This document shows positions 16,574-24,838 of a DNA stretch of 64,000 nt, piece by piece (positions within the stretch are counted from its first letter, which is position 1; every line of letters starts with the position of its first letter). Source of the DNA: DATBDM01 sp034664425 (GTDB lineage: Bacteria > Actinomycetota > Thermoleophilia > Solirubrobacterales > Solirubrobacteraceae); assembly GCA_034664425.1 (NCBI GenBank), contig JAXDHR010000037.1, positions 18,806-82,805 of the forward strand, in the 5' to 3' direction. The notes beneath the pieces are model-generated. The model was not told the origin of the DNA and ran no database searches. It saw only the letters and a list, made by a program, of their open reading frames with translations. The position numbers were made by a program, and so were the translations under genes.

Positions 16574-18219
16574 CAGTCCGGCGGCAGCTCGCGGTAGACG
16601 AGGTCGATGTCGACGCCCTGGCTGCGCCGGACGGCCCGGGCGACGTAGTAGATCAGCAGCCCGACGATGACGATCCCGAGCATGAACGCCGGCACGTACC
16701 AGCGGTGGCCGGAGTTGCCGCTCAATGCGAGCGCCGGGTAGTGCAGCGTCTCCCAGGTGAGGAACGCGACGACCAGGAAGGACAGCACCGCCGTCACCCG
16801 CAGGACCGGGATCCCCGCCACGCTGAGGTTGGCCGGCGAGCCGGTGTAGAGCTCGCGACGCCGGCTCGGGAACACGAACGCCGCCACGCACACGATCGCG
16901 ATGCAGACGATGCCGGCGAGGACGCCGAGCGCGAGCAGCGTCTGGAAGGTGGTCGCGACCACGCTCCACGCGAGCATCGCGGTCACCAGCGCCATCACGA
17001 GGAGGATCGCCGGGACGGGCGAGTGGAAGCGCTCCGAGACGTTGGCGAAGCGCTCCGGCAGCAGCCGGTCGAACGACCACGCGAAGACGGTCCGCACGGG
17101 CATGAACGTGTTGCCGACCATCGCGGGCAGCGACCAGAACAAGAACGACGCCACGATGATCGTCGTCAGTACGTTGCTGTTGACGGCGAGGCCCGCGAAG
17201 AAGTGGAAGAACGGTCCCGTCGGCAGCAGGTAGGCGGCGTTCGGCGCGGTGTTCGCGCCAACCATGAACTGGTAGCCCGCCACCTTGTAGATGAGCAGGA
17301 CGCCGGCGATCAGCCCGAGCACGTTCCAGCCCAGCGCGCCGAACATGATCCCCATCTGGCGGTTGCGGTTGGACGCGCTCTTGAGCTCGCCCGACAGGTA
17401 GACGCTCCACCAGTTCCAGATCATGAAGGTCATGATCACGAAGATGGCCGGGGTGGTCGCGGAGCCGAACGCCTTCGGATGGGCGTTCTGCGCCTTGGCG
17501 GTGGTGATCACGTTGTTGTAGGAGTCGCCCTTGCCGCCGAACTTGGCCGACAGCTGGTTGAAGTGCTCGATGAAGCTCGTCTTGGAGCTGAAGAGGAGCA
17601 CGAGCAGCGCGAGCAGCGTGCCCACGGACGCGATGATCCAGAAGGTGTTCTGCCAGCGGAACGTCGCGCGCGTGCCGGCGATCAGGATCGCCGTCATCAG
17701 CACGATCATCGCCAGGCCGCCGACGAAGATCCAGCCCTTGTCGGTCTGCAGGTGCGTCCCGGCGCTGATCAGGCTGTGGCTGTCGAAGATCGTGCCGAGC
17801 GTGACCAGGACCGGCCCGAGCGCGAAGACCGGGAAGTAGCGCGCCCAGAACGTCGCGCCGATCAGCGCCGAGAACGCCGCGCCGAAGTTCGAGACCAGCG
17901 CAGCGGGCGGCGAGAGGATGCGACTGACCCACACGTAGTCGCCGCCGGTCTTGGGCATCGACGACGCGAGCAGCGCCATCATGATCAGGATCGGGACGTT
18001 CAGCACGAGCGCCCACAGGGTCGCCGCGACGAGGTCGGCGCCAGGAAACGCGCTCAGCGCGAAGAACACGCCCCACGCCAGCGTCGCGCCGACCGGGGCG
18101 GAGAAGACCGCATTGAAGATCGTCGCGTCGAGCGCGGAGGCTTCGCGGACGAGGCCCGTGCTGCGGCGGACGAACAGCTGGCCGCCCTTCGGTGCGCTTG
18201 GTTCGGTGGCGCTGGACAT
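16573..18219 (-). CDS. APC-family permease
   Basis: At 548 residues with about 12-14 membrane helices this is an amino acid-polyamine-organocation transporter. The N-terminal region LDATIFNAVFSAPVGATLAWG, MPKTGGDYVWVSR (the family Gly-Gly-x-Tyr-x-Trp/Phe-Val stretch) and a helix-rich core support this. The protein is longer than the usual 450-500 residues because of a periplasmic loop around residues 230-260. AGGAGGGG precedes ATG 18219 with good spacing. It shares a regulatory interval with the DeoR-led operon, so its substrate may feed that kinase/epimerase route; an amino acid or an unusual polyol-amine are both possible. Confidence 0.85.
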   Translation of the reverse strand: MSSATEPSAPKGGQLFVRRSTGLVREASALDATIFNAVFSAPVGATLAWGVFFALSAFPGADLVAATLWALVLNVPILIMMALLASSMPKTGGDYVWVSRILSPPAALVSNFGAAFSALIGATFWARYFPVFALGPVLVTLGTIFDSHSLISAGTHLQTDKGWIFVGGLAMIVLMTAILIAGTRATFRWQNTFWIIASVGTLLALLVLLFSSKTSFIEHFNQLSAKFGGKGDSYNNVITTAKAQNAHPKAFGSATTPAIFVIMTFMIWNWWSVYLSGELKSASNRNRQMGIMFGALGWNVLGLIAGVLLIYKVAGYQFMVGANTAPNAAYLLPTGPFFHFFAGLAVNSNVLTTIIVASFLFWSLPAMVGNTFMPVRTVFAWSFDRLLPERFANVSERFHSPVPAILLVMALVTAMLAWSVVATTFQTLLALGVLAGIVCIAIVCVAAFVFPSRRRELYTGSPANLSVAGIPVLRVTAVLSFLVVAFLTWETLHYPALALSGNSGHRWYVPAFMLGIVIVGLLIYYVARAVRRSQGVDIDLVYRELPPD

Positions 18220-18250
18220 CACGATCCCCTCCTCGTCGGCGTCGGTGGCG

Positions 18251-18279
18251 CTTATAACATGATCTCACATCTCAGGCAA
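18251..18279 (-). promoter_or_regulatory. Promoter of the permease-SDR operon
   Basis: Read leftward, TTGCCT (complement of 18274-18279), a 17-bp spacer and TATAAG (complement of 18251-18256). A TGTGA element (complement of 18265-18269) lies inside the spacer, well placed for repression. Confidence 0.6.
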
Positions 18280-18350
18280 TGCATAGGTGTGATCCAGACC
18301 AGGAATCGCTTCCGTTGCGCCGGTGTCACAGCATCGAACACATCGTGTGA
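18265..18350. promoter_or_regulatory. Candidate DeoR operator cluster (four TGTGA elements)
   Basis: The divergent interval holds TCACA at 18265 and 18326 and TGTGA at 18288 and 18346, two inverted pairs with 18- and 15-bp gaps. One lies in the leftward promoter and the last lies 5 bp before the DeoR start codon. A single regulator could control both directions. Site identity is a guess from repetition. Confidence 0.4.
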
Positions 18351-18355
18351 TAGAT

Positions 18356-19174
18356 ATGCGTCCCGTGCACGCAGTCGATCGGCGCCACCGGATCCTCGAG
18401 CGCGTCGCCGAGGAGCAGACGATCCACATCGCTGAGCTGTCCTCGGAGCTCGGCGTCTCGGAGATGACGATCCGGCGCGACATCGGGCGGCTCGAGCGCG
18501 ACGGCTTCCTGCGCCGCACCTACGGCGGCGCGACGGCGCACATCACCCGGTCGATGGAGCTGCTGTTCAACGCCCGGGCGCTCGCCAACGCGCCGACCAA
18601 GCGGATGCTCGGCATGCGGGTGGCGGAGACGCTCGAAAGCGCGTCGACGATCTTCATCGGGATCGGCAGCACCGCCGAGCAGTTCGCGATGTTCCTCCCC
18701 GCCGGCGAGGAGCGCACCGTGATCACCGGCTCGCTCCCCGTGGCCAGTCTGCTCGCGACCCGGCGCGGGCGCGTCGTCGTGCTCGGCGGCTCGGTGCTCA
18801 ACGACGACCTGGCGTGCGTCGGACCCGTGGCTGCGGCGACGGTCCGCCGCTACCACGCCGATGTGGCCGTGCTCGGCGCGGCCGGCGTGTCCGCGGTCAA
18901 CGGCATCACCGAGCTCGACGACCGCGCAGCGGAGATCCAGCGGTTGATGATCGAGCAGAGCCGGCGGCTGACGATCGTCGCCGACGGGTCGAAGATCGGC
19001 GCGACGACGATGGCCTCGGTCGCACCCGCGACCGCGATCGACACGCTCGTGACCGACTCCAGCGCCCCGCCCGAGGAGCTGCGCGCGCTCGAGGGACTCG
19101 GCGTGGACGTCGTCGTGCTCGACCAGGGCCTCGCCGCCCGGCCGGCGGGATCCGAGGACGCGAGCGCCGCCTGA
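18356..19174 (+). CDS. DeoR-family transcriptional regulator
   Basis: This 272-residue regulator has the N-terminal DeoR helix-turn-helix: RRHRILERVAEEQTIHIAELSSELGVSEMTIRRDIGRLERDGFLRRTYGGA compresses the typical motif over residues about 9-60. The C-terminal sensor is a sugar-isomerase-like domain with FIGIGSTAEQF, TGSLPVASLL, VVVLGGSVLN and LTIVADGSKIG, which binds phosphorylated sugars in relatives. It heads the BtpA-kinase-epimerase operon and faces the permease operon, so it probably represses both until a sugar-phosphate intermediate accumulates. Confidence 0.88.
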   Translation: MRPVHAVDRRHRILERVAEEQTIHIAELSSELGVSEMTIRRDIGRLERDGFLRRTYGGATAHITRSMELLFNARALANAPTKRMLGMRVAETLESASTIFIGIGSTAEQFAMFLPAGEERTVITGSLPVASLLATRRGRVVVLGGSVLNDDLACVGPVAAATVRRYHADVAVLGAAGVSAVNGITELDDRAAEIQRLMIEQSRRLTIVADGSKIGATTMASVAPATAIDTLVTDSSAPPEELRALEGLGVDVVVLDQGLAARPAGSEDASAA

Positions 19175-19202
19175 TGCGCCCGCCAGCCAGACAAGGAGAG
19201 CC

Positions 19203-20021
19203 ATGACCGCTCTGAGCGCCCTCTTCGGCGTCGACAAGCCCCTGATCGCGATGTGCCACCTCGACGGCCTCCCGGGACGCCCGCGCTACGACGCGGCCGG
19301 CGGCGTGGCACGCATCGTCGAGTCAGCGGCCCGGGACCTGCAGGCGCTCCAGGACGGCGGCGTCGACGCGATCCTCTTCTGCAACGAGAACGACCTCCCC
19401 TACTCCACCGCCGTCGGCGTCGAGGCGGCCGCCGCAATGGCGGCCGTCATCGGCGAGCTGCGCAGCGACATCCGGGTGCCGTACGGCGTCAACCTGCTGT
19501 GGGATGCCAAGGCGAGCATCGCGGTGGCGGTCGCCACCGGGGCGTCGTTCGTGCGCGAGGTCTTCACGGGCGTCTATGACAGCGACATGGGCCTCTTCGC
19601 ACCCGACTTCGGCGCGGTCGCCGGCTACCAGCATGCGATCGGGGGCGGCGACGTGAAGGTCTTCGCCAACATCACGCCCGAGTTCAGCCGCTCGGTCGGA
19701 GGCCGCAGCGTCGCCGAGCGCGCCGCGAGCGCTGCCTACCTCGGCGTCGACGCCCTGCTGATCTCCGGCCCCGCCGCCGGAGTCGACGCGAGCCTCTCCG
19801 ACCTGCGCGAGGCGAAGGCGACGGTGCCGGACACGCCGGTGCTCGCCAACACCGGGGTCAAGCCGGAGACGGCCGAGGCCGTGCTCGCCGTGGCCGACGG
19901 GGCGATCGTCGGCACGAGCATGAAGCAGGACGGCAACACCTGGAAGCCGGTCGACCCCTCCAGGGTCGCGGCGATGGTCGAGAAGGTGGCCACCGCGCGC
20001 GAGGCGGCCGCGAGGCGCTGA
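19203..20021 (+). CDS. BtpA/SgcQ family protein
   Basis: This 272-residue TIM-barrel-like protein matches the BtpA/SgcQ family: MCHLDGLPGRPRYD, VDAILFCNENDLPY, VPYGVNLLWDAKASIAVAVATGASFVREVFTG and a C-terminal LANTGVKPETAEAVLAVADGAIVGTSMK. The late GAIVGTS resembles a phosphate-binding loop. SgcQ lies in an E. coli sugar operon of unknown chemistry and cyanobacterial BtpA affects photosystem I, so no enzyme activity is settled. AAGGAGAG precedes the ATG. Its place between a DeoR regulator and a kinase suggests it acts on a sugar phosphate. Confidence 0.82.
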   Translation: MTALSALFGVDKPLIAMCHLDGLPGRPRYDAAGGVARIVESAARDLQALQDGGVDAILFCNENDLPYSTAVGVEAAAAMAAVIGELRSDIRVPYGVNLLWDAKASIAVAVATGASFVREVFTGVYDSDMGLFAPDFGAVAGYQHAIGGGDVKVFANITPEFSRSVGGRSVAERAASAAYLGVDALLISGPAAGVDASLSDLREAKATVPDTPVLANTGVKPETAEAVLAVADGAIVGTSMKQDGNTWKPVDPSRVAAMVEKVATAREAAARR

Positions 20022-20024
20022 CGG

Positions 20025-20975
20025 ATGGCGCCCAGGACCAAGCTGTACTTCGCGACCGACATCCACGGCTCCGAGCAGTGCTTCCGCAAGTTCCTCAACG
20101 CCGGGGTGGCGTACGGTCCCGACGTCATGGTGCTGGGAGGCGACGTCGCCGGCAAGGCGATCCAGGCGATCGACGACCTCGGCGGCGGCCGCTATCGAAC
20201 GCTGTTCCGCGGCACCACGCACGAGATCGACGGCGCCGAGCAGCTGGCGGGCGTGGAGCGCATGATCTCCGATCTGGGCTACTACCCGTGGCGCTGCGAG
20301 CCGGGGGAGCTCGACGCGCGGATCGGCGACGGATCGGTCGACGAGGTCCTCGACACGCTGATGCTGCAGCGGCTCGAAGCCTGGATGCAGCTGGCCGACG
20401 AGCGCCTGCGCCCACGCGGCATCCCCGCCTACTGGATGCTCGGCAACGACGATCCGCCGCTGCTCGCCGACGTACTCGAGCGGGCGCCCTGGGGCGAGCA
20501 TGCCGAGGGCCGGGTCCTCGAACTCGGCGAGTACGCCCTCGTGTCCTACGGCTTCTCGAACCGCACGCCCTGGGACAGCTACCGAGAGCTGCCCGAGGAG
20601 GAGCTCAGCCGCCACTACGACGAGCTCTTCGCCCGTGTCGCCGACCCGTCCCGCGCCGTCTTCAACGCCCACCCGCCGCCGTACGGGACAGGCCTCGACG
20701 ACGCACCGATGCTCGACGAGGAGCTGACCGTGCGCCAGCAGGCCGGGCAGGTCAGGCTGGGCCCCGTGGGCAGTACCGCGGTGCGCGACGCGATCGAGCG
20801 CTACCAGCCGATCGCCAGCCTGCACGGTCACGTCCACGAGTCCGCGGGCTTTCGCCGGATCGGCCGCACGATGGCCGTGAACCCGGGCAGCGACTACGGG
20901 ACGGGAGCGCTCAACGGCGTCCTGCTGACGCTGTCGAAGGACAAGCTGAAGTCGCACCAGCTGGTCCGCGGCTGA
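20025..20975 (+). CDS. Calcineurin-like metallophosphoesterase
   Basis: This 316-residue protein has all blocks of the binuclear metallophosphoesterase fold: FATDIHGSE near residue 10, LGGDVAGK near residue 38, LGNDDPP with the Asn-Asp ligand pair near residue 146, FNAHPPPYG, and a final LHGHVHES. It would hydrolyse a phosphate mono- or diester. The Gly-Asn-Asp-Asp in place of Gly-Asn-His-Asp is uncommon. It lies in the middle of the sugar operon with 3 bp to the upstream gene and a TGATG overlap with the kinase, so a metabolite phosphatase role is more likely than nucleic acid repair. Confidence 0.82.
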   Translation: MAPRTKLYFATDIHGSEQCFRKFLNAGVAYGPDVMVLGGDVAGKAIQAIDDLGGGRYRTLFRGTTHEIDGAEQLAGVERMISDLGYYPWRCEPGELDARIGDGSVDEVLDTLMLQRLEAWMQLADERLRPRGIPAYWMLGNDDPPLLADVLERAPWGEHAEGRVLELGEYALVSYGFSNRTPWDSYRELPEEELSRHYDELFARVADPSRAVFNAHPPPYGTGLDDAPMLDEELTVRQQAGQVRLGPVGSTAVRDAIERYQPIASLHGHVHESAGFRRIGRTMAVNPGSDYGTGALNGVLLTLSKDKLKSHQLVRG

Positions 20976-22480
20976 TGCAGCGCGGCGGGTCCGTCTTCGT
21001 CGCCATCGATGCGGGCACCACCGGCGCGCGGGCGTGCGCGGTGGCGCTCGACGGCCGCGTCGTGCACGAGGTGCGGCGGCCCTACCCGCTTGCGGCCCCA
21101 CGTCCGGGCTGGGCCGAGCAGGACCCCGTGGACTGGCGCGAGCGTGCACTCGAGAGCCTCGCGGAGCTCACCCTCGGACTGGGTCCCGCGGTTCGCATCG
21201 AGGCGGTCGGCCTCACGGGACAGTGCCCGACCGTGGCGCCGGTGGGCGCGGATGGCGAGCCCGTCGGGCCGGGGATGCTCTACCGCGACAACCGTGCGAC
21301 CGCCGAGGCGGCGGAGATGCGCGCGCGCATCGGCGAAGCGGAGATGCACGCGCGCACGGGGCATCTCGCCGAGGCCTTTCACGTCGGCCCGAAGGTCCTC
21401 TGGCTGCGCGCCCACCAGCCGGACGTGTTCGCCGCCACGGCCCGCTTCATGCAGCCCCGCGACATCGTGCTCGAGGCGCTCACGGGCGTCGCCGCCACCG
21501 ACCAGACGCATGCCAACGCCACCGTCTTCTTCGACCTCCGCCGCCGTGACTGGGCGCCCGAGCTGCTCGACGCCTGCGACCTCGAGGCCGCGGTCTTCCC
21601 CCGCGTGCTGGCTCCCTGGCAGCGGGCGGGCGAGCTCACGGCGACCGCGGCGGAGCGCACGGGCGCCCCCGCCGGCCTGCCGGTGGTGATCGGGGCGGCC
21701 GACAGCCAGTGCGCGGCATTCGGCAGCGGTGTGACGGGGCCCGGGCCGGTCAGCGAGATGGCGGGATCGTCGTCGTGCCTGAACTCGGTGGTCGAGGCGC
21801 CGCTCGCCGACCGCCGCGTGACCCACTACAGCCACGTCATCCCCGACGTCTTCTCGACCGAGCTCGGCCTCAACACCACCGGGGGAGCCGTGCAGTGGGC
21901 GATCGCCCAGCTCGGCTTCGAGGACTACACGTCGCTCGCGGAGGCGGCGCAAGCCGTTCACCGCCGGTTGCGCGACGGCACGGGCGGCGACCCGGTCGAG
22001 GCGGCGCCGGTCTTCCTCCCCTACCTCGGGGACGGCGAGCGCGACGACGTGCGCCTGCGCGCCGCGTTCATCGGGCTGTCGGACCGCCACGCGCGCGACG
22101 AGCTGGCCTACGCAGTGCTCGAGGGCGTTGCGTTCGGCGTCACCGAGACCGTGGCGATCCTCGTCGCCGCGGGCTCGCCGTGCGAGGAGCTGCGCGTCGC
22201 GGGCGGTGGCGCGCGGCTGCCGGCGCTCGGCGCCATCAAGGCCGACGCGCTCGGCGTGCCCGTGGCGCACCTCGACGCCGACACGTCGCCGATCGGCGTC
22301 GCGCTGCTCGCCGCCTCGGCGGTCGGCTTCGAGGACGAGGCCGGGGCGGCGATCGCCGCCGGGCTCGCACGCGCCGAGCGCTTCGAGCCGAGCCGGCCCG
22401 GGCGCGCGGCGCTGCTCGAGCGCTTCGCGTGGTGGAGCGAGGTGCGTGCGTCGGAGACCGTGCGGACGCGGATCCGATGA
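20975..22480 (+). CDS. FGGY-family carbohydrate kinase
   Basis: At 501 residues this is a full FGGY kinase, which phosphorylates sugars or polyols with ATP. The N-terminal half has FVAIDAGTTGARACAVALDG, GLTGQCPTVAPV and YRDNRAT. The C-terminal ATPase half has VVIGAADSQCAAFGSGV, a nucleotide-binding LNTTGGAVQWA and LRVAGGGARLPALGAIKADALGVPV. It looks nearest to xylulokinase-like members but the substrate-specific positions cannot be judged by eye. It overlaps both neighbours (TGATG before, ATGA after) and so is made with the epimerase that follows. Confidence 0.88.
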   Translation: MQRGGSVFVAIDAGTTGARACAVALDGRVVHEVRRPYPLAAPRPGWAEQDPVDWRERALESLAELTLGLGPAVRIEAVGLTGQCPTVAPVGADGEPVGPGMLYRDNRATAEAAEMRARIGEAEMHARTGHLAEAFHVGPKVLWLRAHQPDVFAATARFMQPRDIVLEALTGVAATDQTHANATVFFDLRRRDWAPELLDACDLEAAVFPRVLAPWQRAGELTATAAERTGAPAGLPVVIGAADSQCAAFGSGVTGPGPVSEMAGSSSCLNSVVEAPLADRRVTHYSHVIPDVFSTELGLNTTGGAVQWAIAQLGFEDYTSLAEAAQAVHRRLRDGTGGDPVEAAPVFLPYLGDGERDDVRLRAAFIGLSDRHARDELAYAVLEGVAFGVTETVAILVAAGSPCEELRVAGGGARLPALGAIKADALGVPVAHLDADTSPIGVALLAASAVGFEDEAGAAIAAGLARAERFEPSRPGRAALLERFAWWSEVRASETVRTRIR

Positions 22481-23397
22481 CGGCCTTCCGCCTGGGGATC
22501 AACACGTGCTTCGCGGTCAAGCGCTGGCCGCGGCCGGCGGACTGGTCGCGGATCGTCGCGGACGATCTCGGGCTCGACCTCGTCCAGCACTCGCTCGATC
22601 TGGTCGACCTCGACGCCGGCACTGACGCCCTCGCCGACCAGGCCGCGGAGCTTCGCGACGCCTGCGGCGCGGCGGGGCTCGAGCTCGCCTCGACGTTCAC
22701 CGGCCTGATCGCCTACTCGACGTCGCTGCTGCTGCACCCGGAGCCTGCCCTCCGCCGCCGCGCCGGCGCCTGGTACGAGCGGCTGATCGCGTTCAGCGCG
22801 CTCGCCGGCGCGCGCCGCGCCGGCGGCCACGTCGGCAGCCTCTCGACGGCCGACCACGCCGACCCGGCACGTCGTGCCGCGCTCTGGGAGGAGCTCTCTG
22901 CGACGCTCCACGAGCTCGCCGCGAGTGCGCGGGCGTCCGGACTCGACGGCCTGCTCGTCGAGAACATGGCCTGCGCGCGCGAGCCCGCGACGATCGCCGA
23001 CGTTGAGCGCCTGCTGACCGCGGGCGATGCTCGGCACGCCCCGGTGGAGCTGTGCCTCGACGTCGGGCACCAGTGCGTCCCGGGCACGAGCGGCGACGAC
23101 CGCGATCCCTACGCGTGGCTGCGCCGGCTCGGCGCCCGCGCGCCGATCGTCCACCTGCAGCAGAGCGACGCGGACGGCGACCACCACTGGCCGTTCACAC
23201 CGGCTCGCAATGCCGTGGGCCGCATCGAGGCGTCCCGGGTGCTCGAGGCACTGACGGCCTCGGGCGCCGACGAGGTGCAGCTGATCCTCGAGGTCATCCC
23301 GCCCTTCGAGCAGGACGAGGAGGAGGTCCTCGCCGACCTCGAAGCGAGCGTCGCGCATTGGCGCGAAGCGCTCCACGGCCTAGGCTCCGGGGCGTGA
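22477..23397 (+). CDS. Sugar phosphate isomerase/epimerase (TIM barrel, PF01261-like)
   Basis: This 306-residue protein has the xylose-isomerase-like TIM barrel: FRLGINTCFAVKRWP at the start, a metal-ligand Glu in LLVENMACAREP, ELCLDVGHQC (Asp and His ligands), PIVHLQQSD and LILEVIPPFE. Such enzymes isomerise or epimerise sugars, sugar phosphates or inosose. In the operon it follows a kinase, so its substrate is probably the phosphate that the kinase makes; an erythrulose-phosphate- or ketopentose-phosphate-type reaction is one guess. It begins in ATGA overlap with the kinase. Confidence 0.82.
   Translation: MTAFRLGINTCFAVKRWPRPADWSRIVADDLGLDLVQHSLDLVDLDAGTDALADQAAELRDACGAAGLELASTFTGLIAYSTSLLLHPEPALRRRAGAWYERLIAFSALAGARRAGGHVGSLSTADHADPARRAALWEELSATLHELAASARASGLDGLLVENMACAREPATIADVERLLTAGDARHAPVELCLDVGHQCVPGTSGDDRDPYAWLRRLGARAPIVHLQQSDADGDHHWPFTPARNAVGRIEASRVLEALTASGADEVQLILEVIPPFEQDEEEVLADLEASVAHWREALHGLGSGA
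23358..23386 (+). promoter_or_regulatory. Internal leaderless-type promoter
   Basis: TTGGCG at 23358-23363, a 17-bp spacer and TAGGCT at 23381-23386 lie inside the end of the epimerase gene. TAGGCT ends 7 bp before GTG 23394. The two downstream genes can thus be transcribed apart from the sugar operon. Confidence 0.5.
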
Positions 23398-24128
23398 CCG
23401 AGGACGTCGCGCAGCTGGGCCGGCGGCTCGCGGAGGAGGCCGCCGCGGCGAATCTGCCGCTGCGGCTGATCGGCGGAGTGGCCGTGTGGGTCAGGTGTCC
23501 GAGCGCCCGCACTGCGCCGCTCGCCCGGCCCTACGGCGACATCGACCTCGTCGGCCGCGGCCGAGATCGCAAGGACATCGTCGCCTTCCTCGAGGCGCGC
23601 GGCTTCGAGCCCGACCGGATGTTCAACGCGCTCCACGGCGCCTCCCGGCTGAACTTCACCGATCCCGCGCGCGACCTCCCGGTCGACGTGCTGCTCGACC
23701 GCTTCGCGATGGCGCACGCGCTCGATCTCCGCGACCGGCTGGCCGTCGACCCGCTGACGCTGCCCCTCGCCGACCTCCTGCTCACCAAGCTGCAGGTGGT
23801 CGACCTCAACGCCAAGGATCTGCGCGACGTGTGCGCGCTGCTCCTCGACCACGACCTCGGCCCCGAGGACATCGACGTCGCCCGCGTGCTCGAGGTCACG
23901 CGCTCGGACTGGGGCTTCGAGCACACGCTGCATCGCACGATCGCGACACTCCGCGAGCGGATCGGCGACTTCGCGCTCGAGCCGGCCGCGACGGCGCTGA
24001 TCCTCGAGCGTGCCCACGCGATCGACGCCGCTCTGCACGCGGCGCCGAAGAGCGCCAAGTGGAAGATGCGCGCCCGTGTGGGCGAGCGCGCGCGCTGGTA
24101 CGAGGAGCCCGAGGAGGCCCGCGGCTGA
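23394..24128 (+). CDS. Nucleotidyltransferase-fold protein
   Basis: This 244-residue protein has a pol-beta-type nucleotidyltransferase core: LRLIGGVAVWVR followed by RPYGDIDLVGRGRDR with the Asp-x-Asp pair near residues 45-47, and DLPVDVLLDRFAMAH with a further acidic residue. A helical tail follows. It resembles AbiEii-like or minor nucleotidyltransferases that modify proteins, RNA or antibiotics. No cognate antitoxin-like gene is adjacent, so a toxin role is not supported. GTG 23394 overlaps the epimerase stop and fits the TAGGCT box. Confidence 0.7.
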   Translation: MTEDVAQLGRRLAEEAAAANLPLRLIGGVAVWVRCPSARTAPLARPYGDIDLVGRGRDRKDIVAFLEARGFEPDRMFNALHGASRLNFTDPARDLPVDVLLDRFAMAHALDLRDRLAVDPLTLPLADLLLTKLQVVDLNAKDLRDVCALLLDHDLGPEDIDVARVLEVTRSDWGFEHTLHRTIATLRERIGDFALEPAATALILERAHAIDAALHAAPKSAKWKMRARVGERARWYEEPEEARG

Positions 24129-24838
24129 GGCACCTGGACTGGGACGGATGCTTCAACGCCCGCGACCTCGGCGGCCTGCGGACGCGCGACGGCCGCGAGA
24201 TCCGGCGCGGACGGATCGTCCGCGCCGACGCACTCGAGGACCTCACGGCCGGCGGCTGGGCGGCGCTGGCCGATCACGGCATCCGCACGGTGATCGACCT
24301 GCGCAACGACGACGAGCGCGGGAGCGACCGGGCGCCGCGCCCCGCCTCCGTCGCCACGCTGCAGCTGCCGCTCGACGCCTCCGAGGACCGCGAGTTCTGG
24401 AATGTGTGGGGCAGCGGGCCGCAGTTCGGCACCCCGCTCTACTACCGCCCGCACCTCGACCGCTACCCGGAGCGCAGCGCGGCGGTCGTCGCCGCGATCG
24501 CCCGCGCCGAGCCCGGCGGCGTGCTCTTCCACTGCGGCGGCGGCCGCGATCGTGCGGGACAGGTGGCGATGCTCGTACTGGCGCTGGCCGGGGTGACCGC
24601 CCAGGAGATCGCTGCGGACTACGAGCTCAGCGCCGAGCGCCTGCCGGCGCGCTACGCCGCCCGGGGCGAGCAGGATCAGGGCCCTGTCCTCGCGGGCTTC
24701 CTGCGCGAGCGCGGCACGACCGCGGGCCAGCTGATCGTCGAGACGCTCGCCGGCCTCGACATCGAGGCGCGGCTGCTCGGAGCCGGGCTCACCCGCGCGG
24801 ACGTGAGCCGGCTGCGGCGACGGCTTCTCGACCCATAG
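24125..24838 (+). CDS. Tyrosine phosphatase-like protein, probable CTG start
   Basis: This 237-residue protein belongs to the Y_phosphatase3 group: an N-terminal WDGCFNARDLGGLRTRDGR, VIDLRNDDERG, and the P-loop HCGGGRDRAG that gives Cys-x5-Arg. The reading frame has no ATG, GTG or TTG near its natural beginning; CTG 24125 overlaps the upstream stop (CTGA), and GAGGAGG at 24111-24117 lies 7 bp before it. A GTG at about 24059 is the only other choice and would add 22 unconserved residues. Relatives dephosphorylate phosphotyrosine or phosphoinositides. The last 50 bp overlap the convergent MFS gene. Confidence 0.8.
   Translation: MRHLDWDGCFNARDLGGLRTRDGREIRRGRIVRADALEDLTAGGWAALADHGIRTVIDLRNDDERGSDRAPRPASVATLQLPLDASEDREFWNVWGSGPQFGTPLYYRPHLDRYPERSAAVVAAIARAEPGGVLFHCGGGRDRAGQVAMLVLALAGVTAQEIAADYELSAERLPARYAARGEQDQGPVLAGFLRERGTTAGQLIVETLAGLDIEARLLGAGLTRADVSRLRRRLLDP

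Noticed and set aside
16555..18435. Plus-strand open frame of over 600 codons opposite the APC permease
   Set aside because: Its translation is almost all Asp, Glu, Arg, His and Gln, typical of antisense frames of GC-rich membrane protein genes.
23394..24128. Nucleotidyltransferase as toxin of an AbiE-type toxin-antitoxin pair
   Set aside because: No AbiEi-like antitoxin gene is adjacent; the neighbours are an epimerase and a phosphatase.
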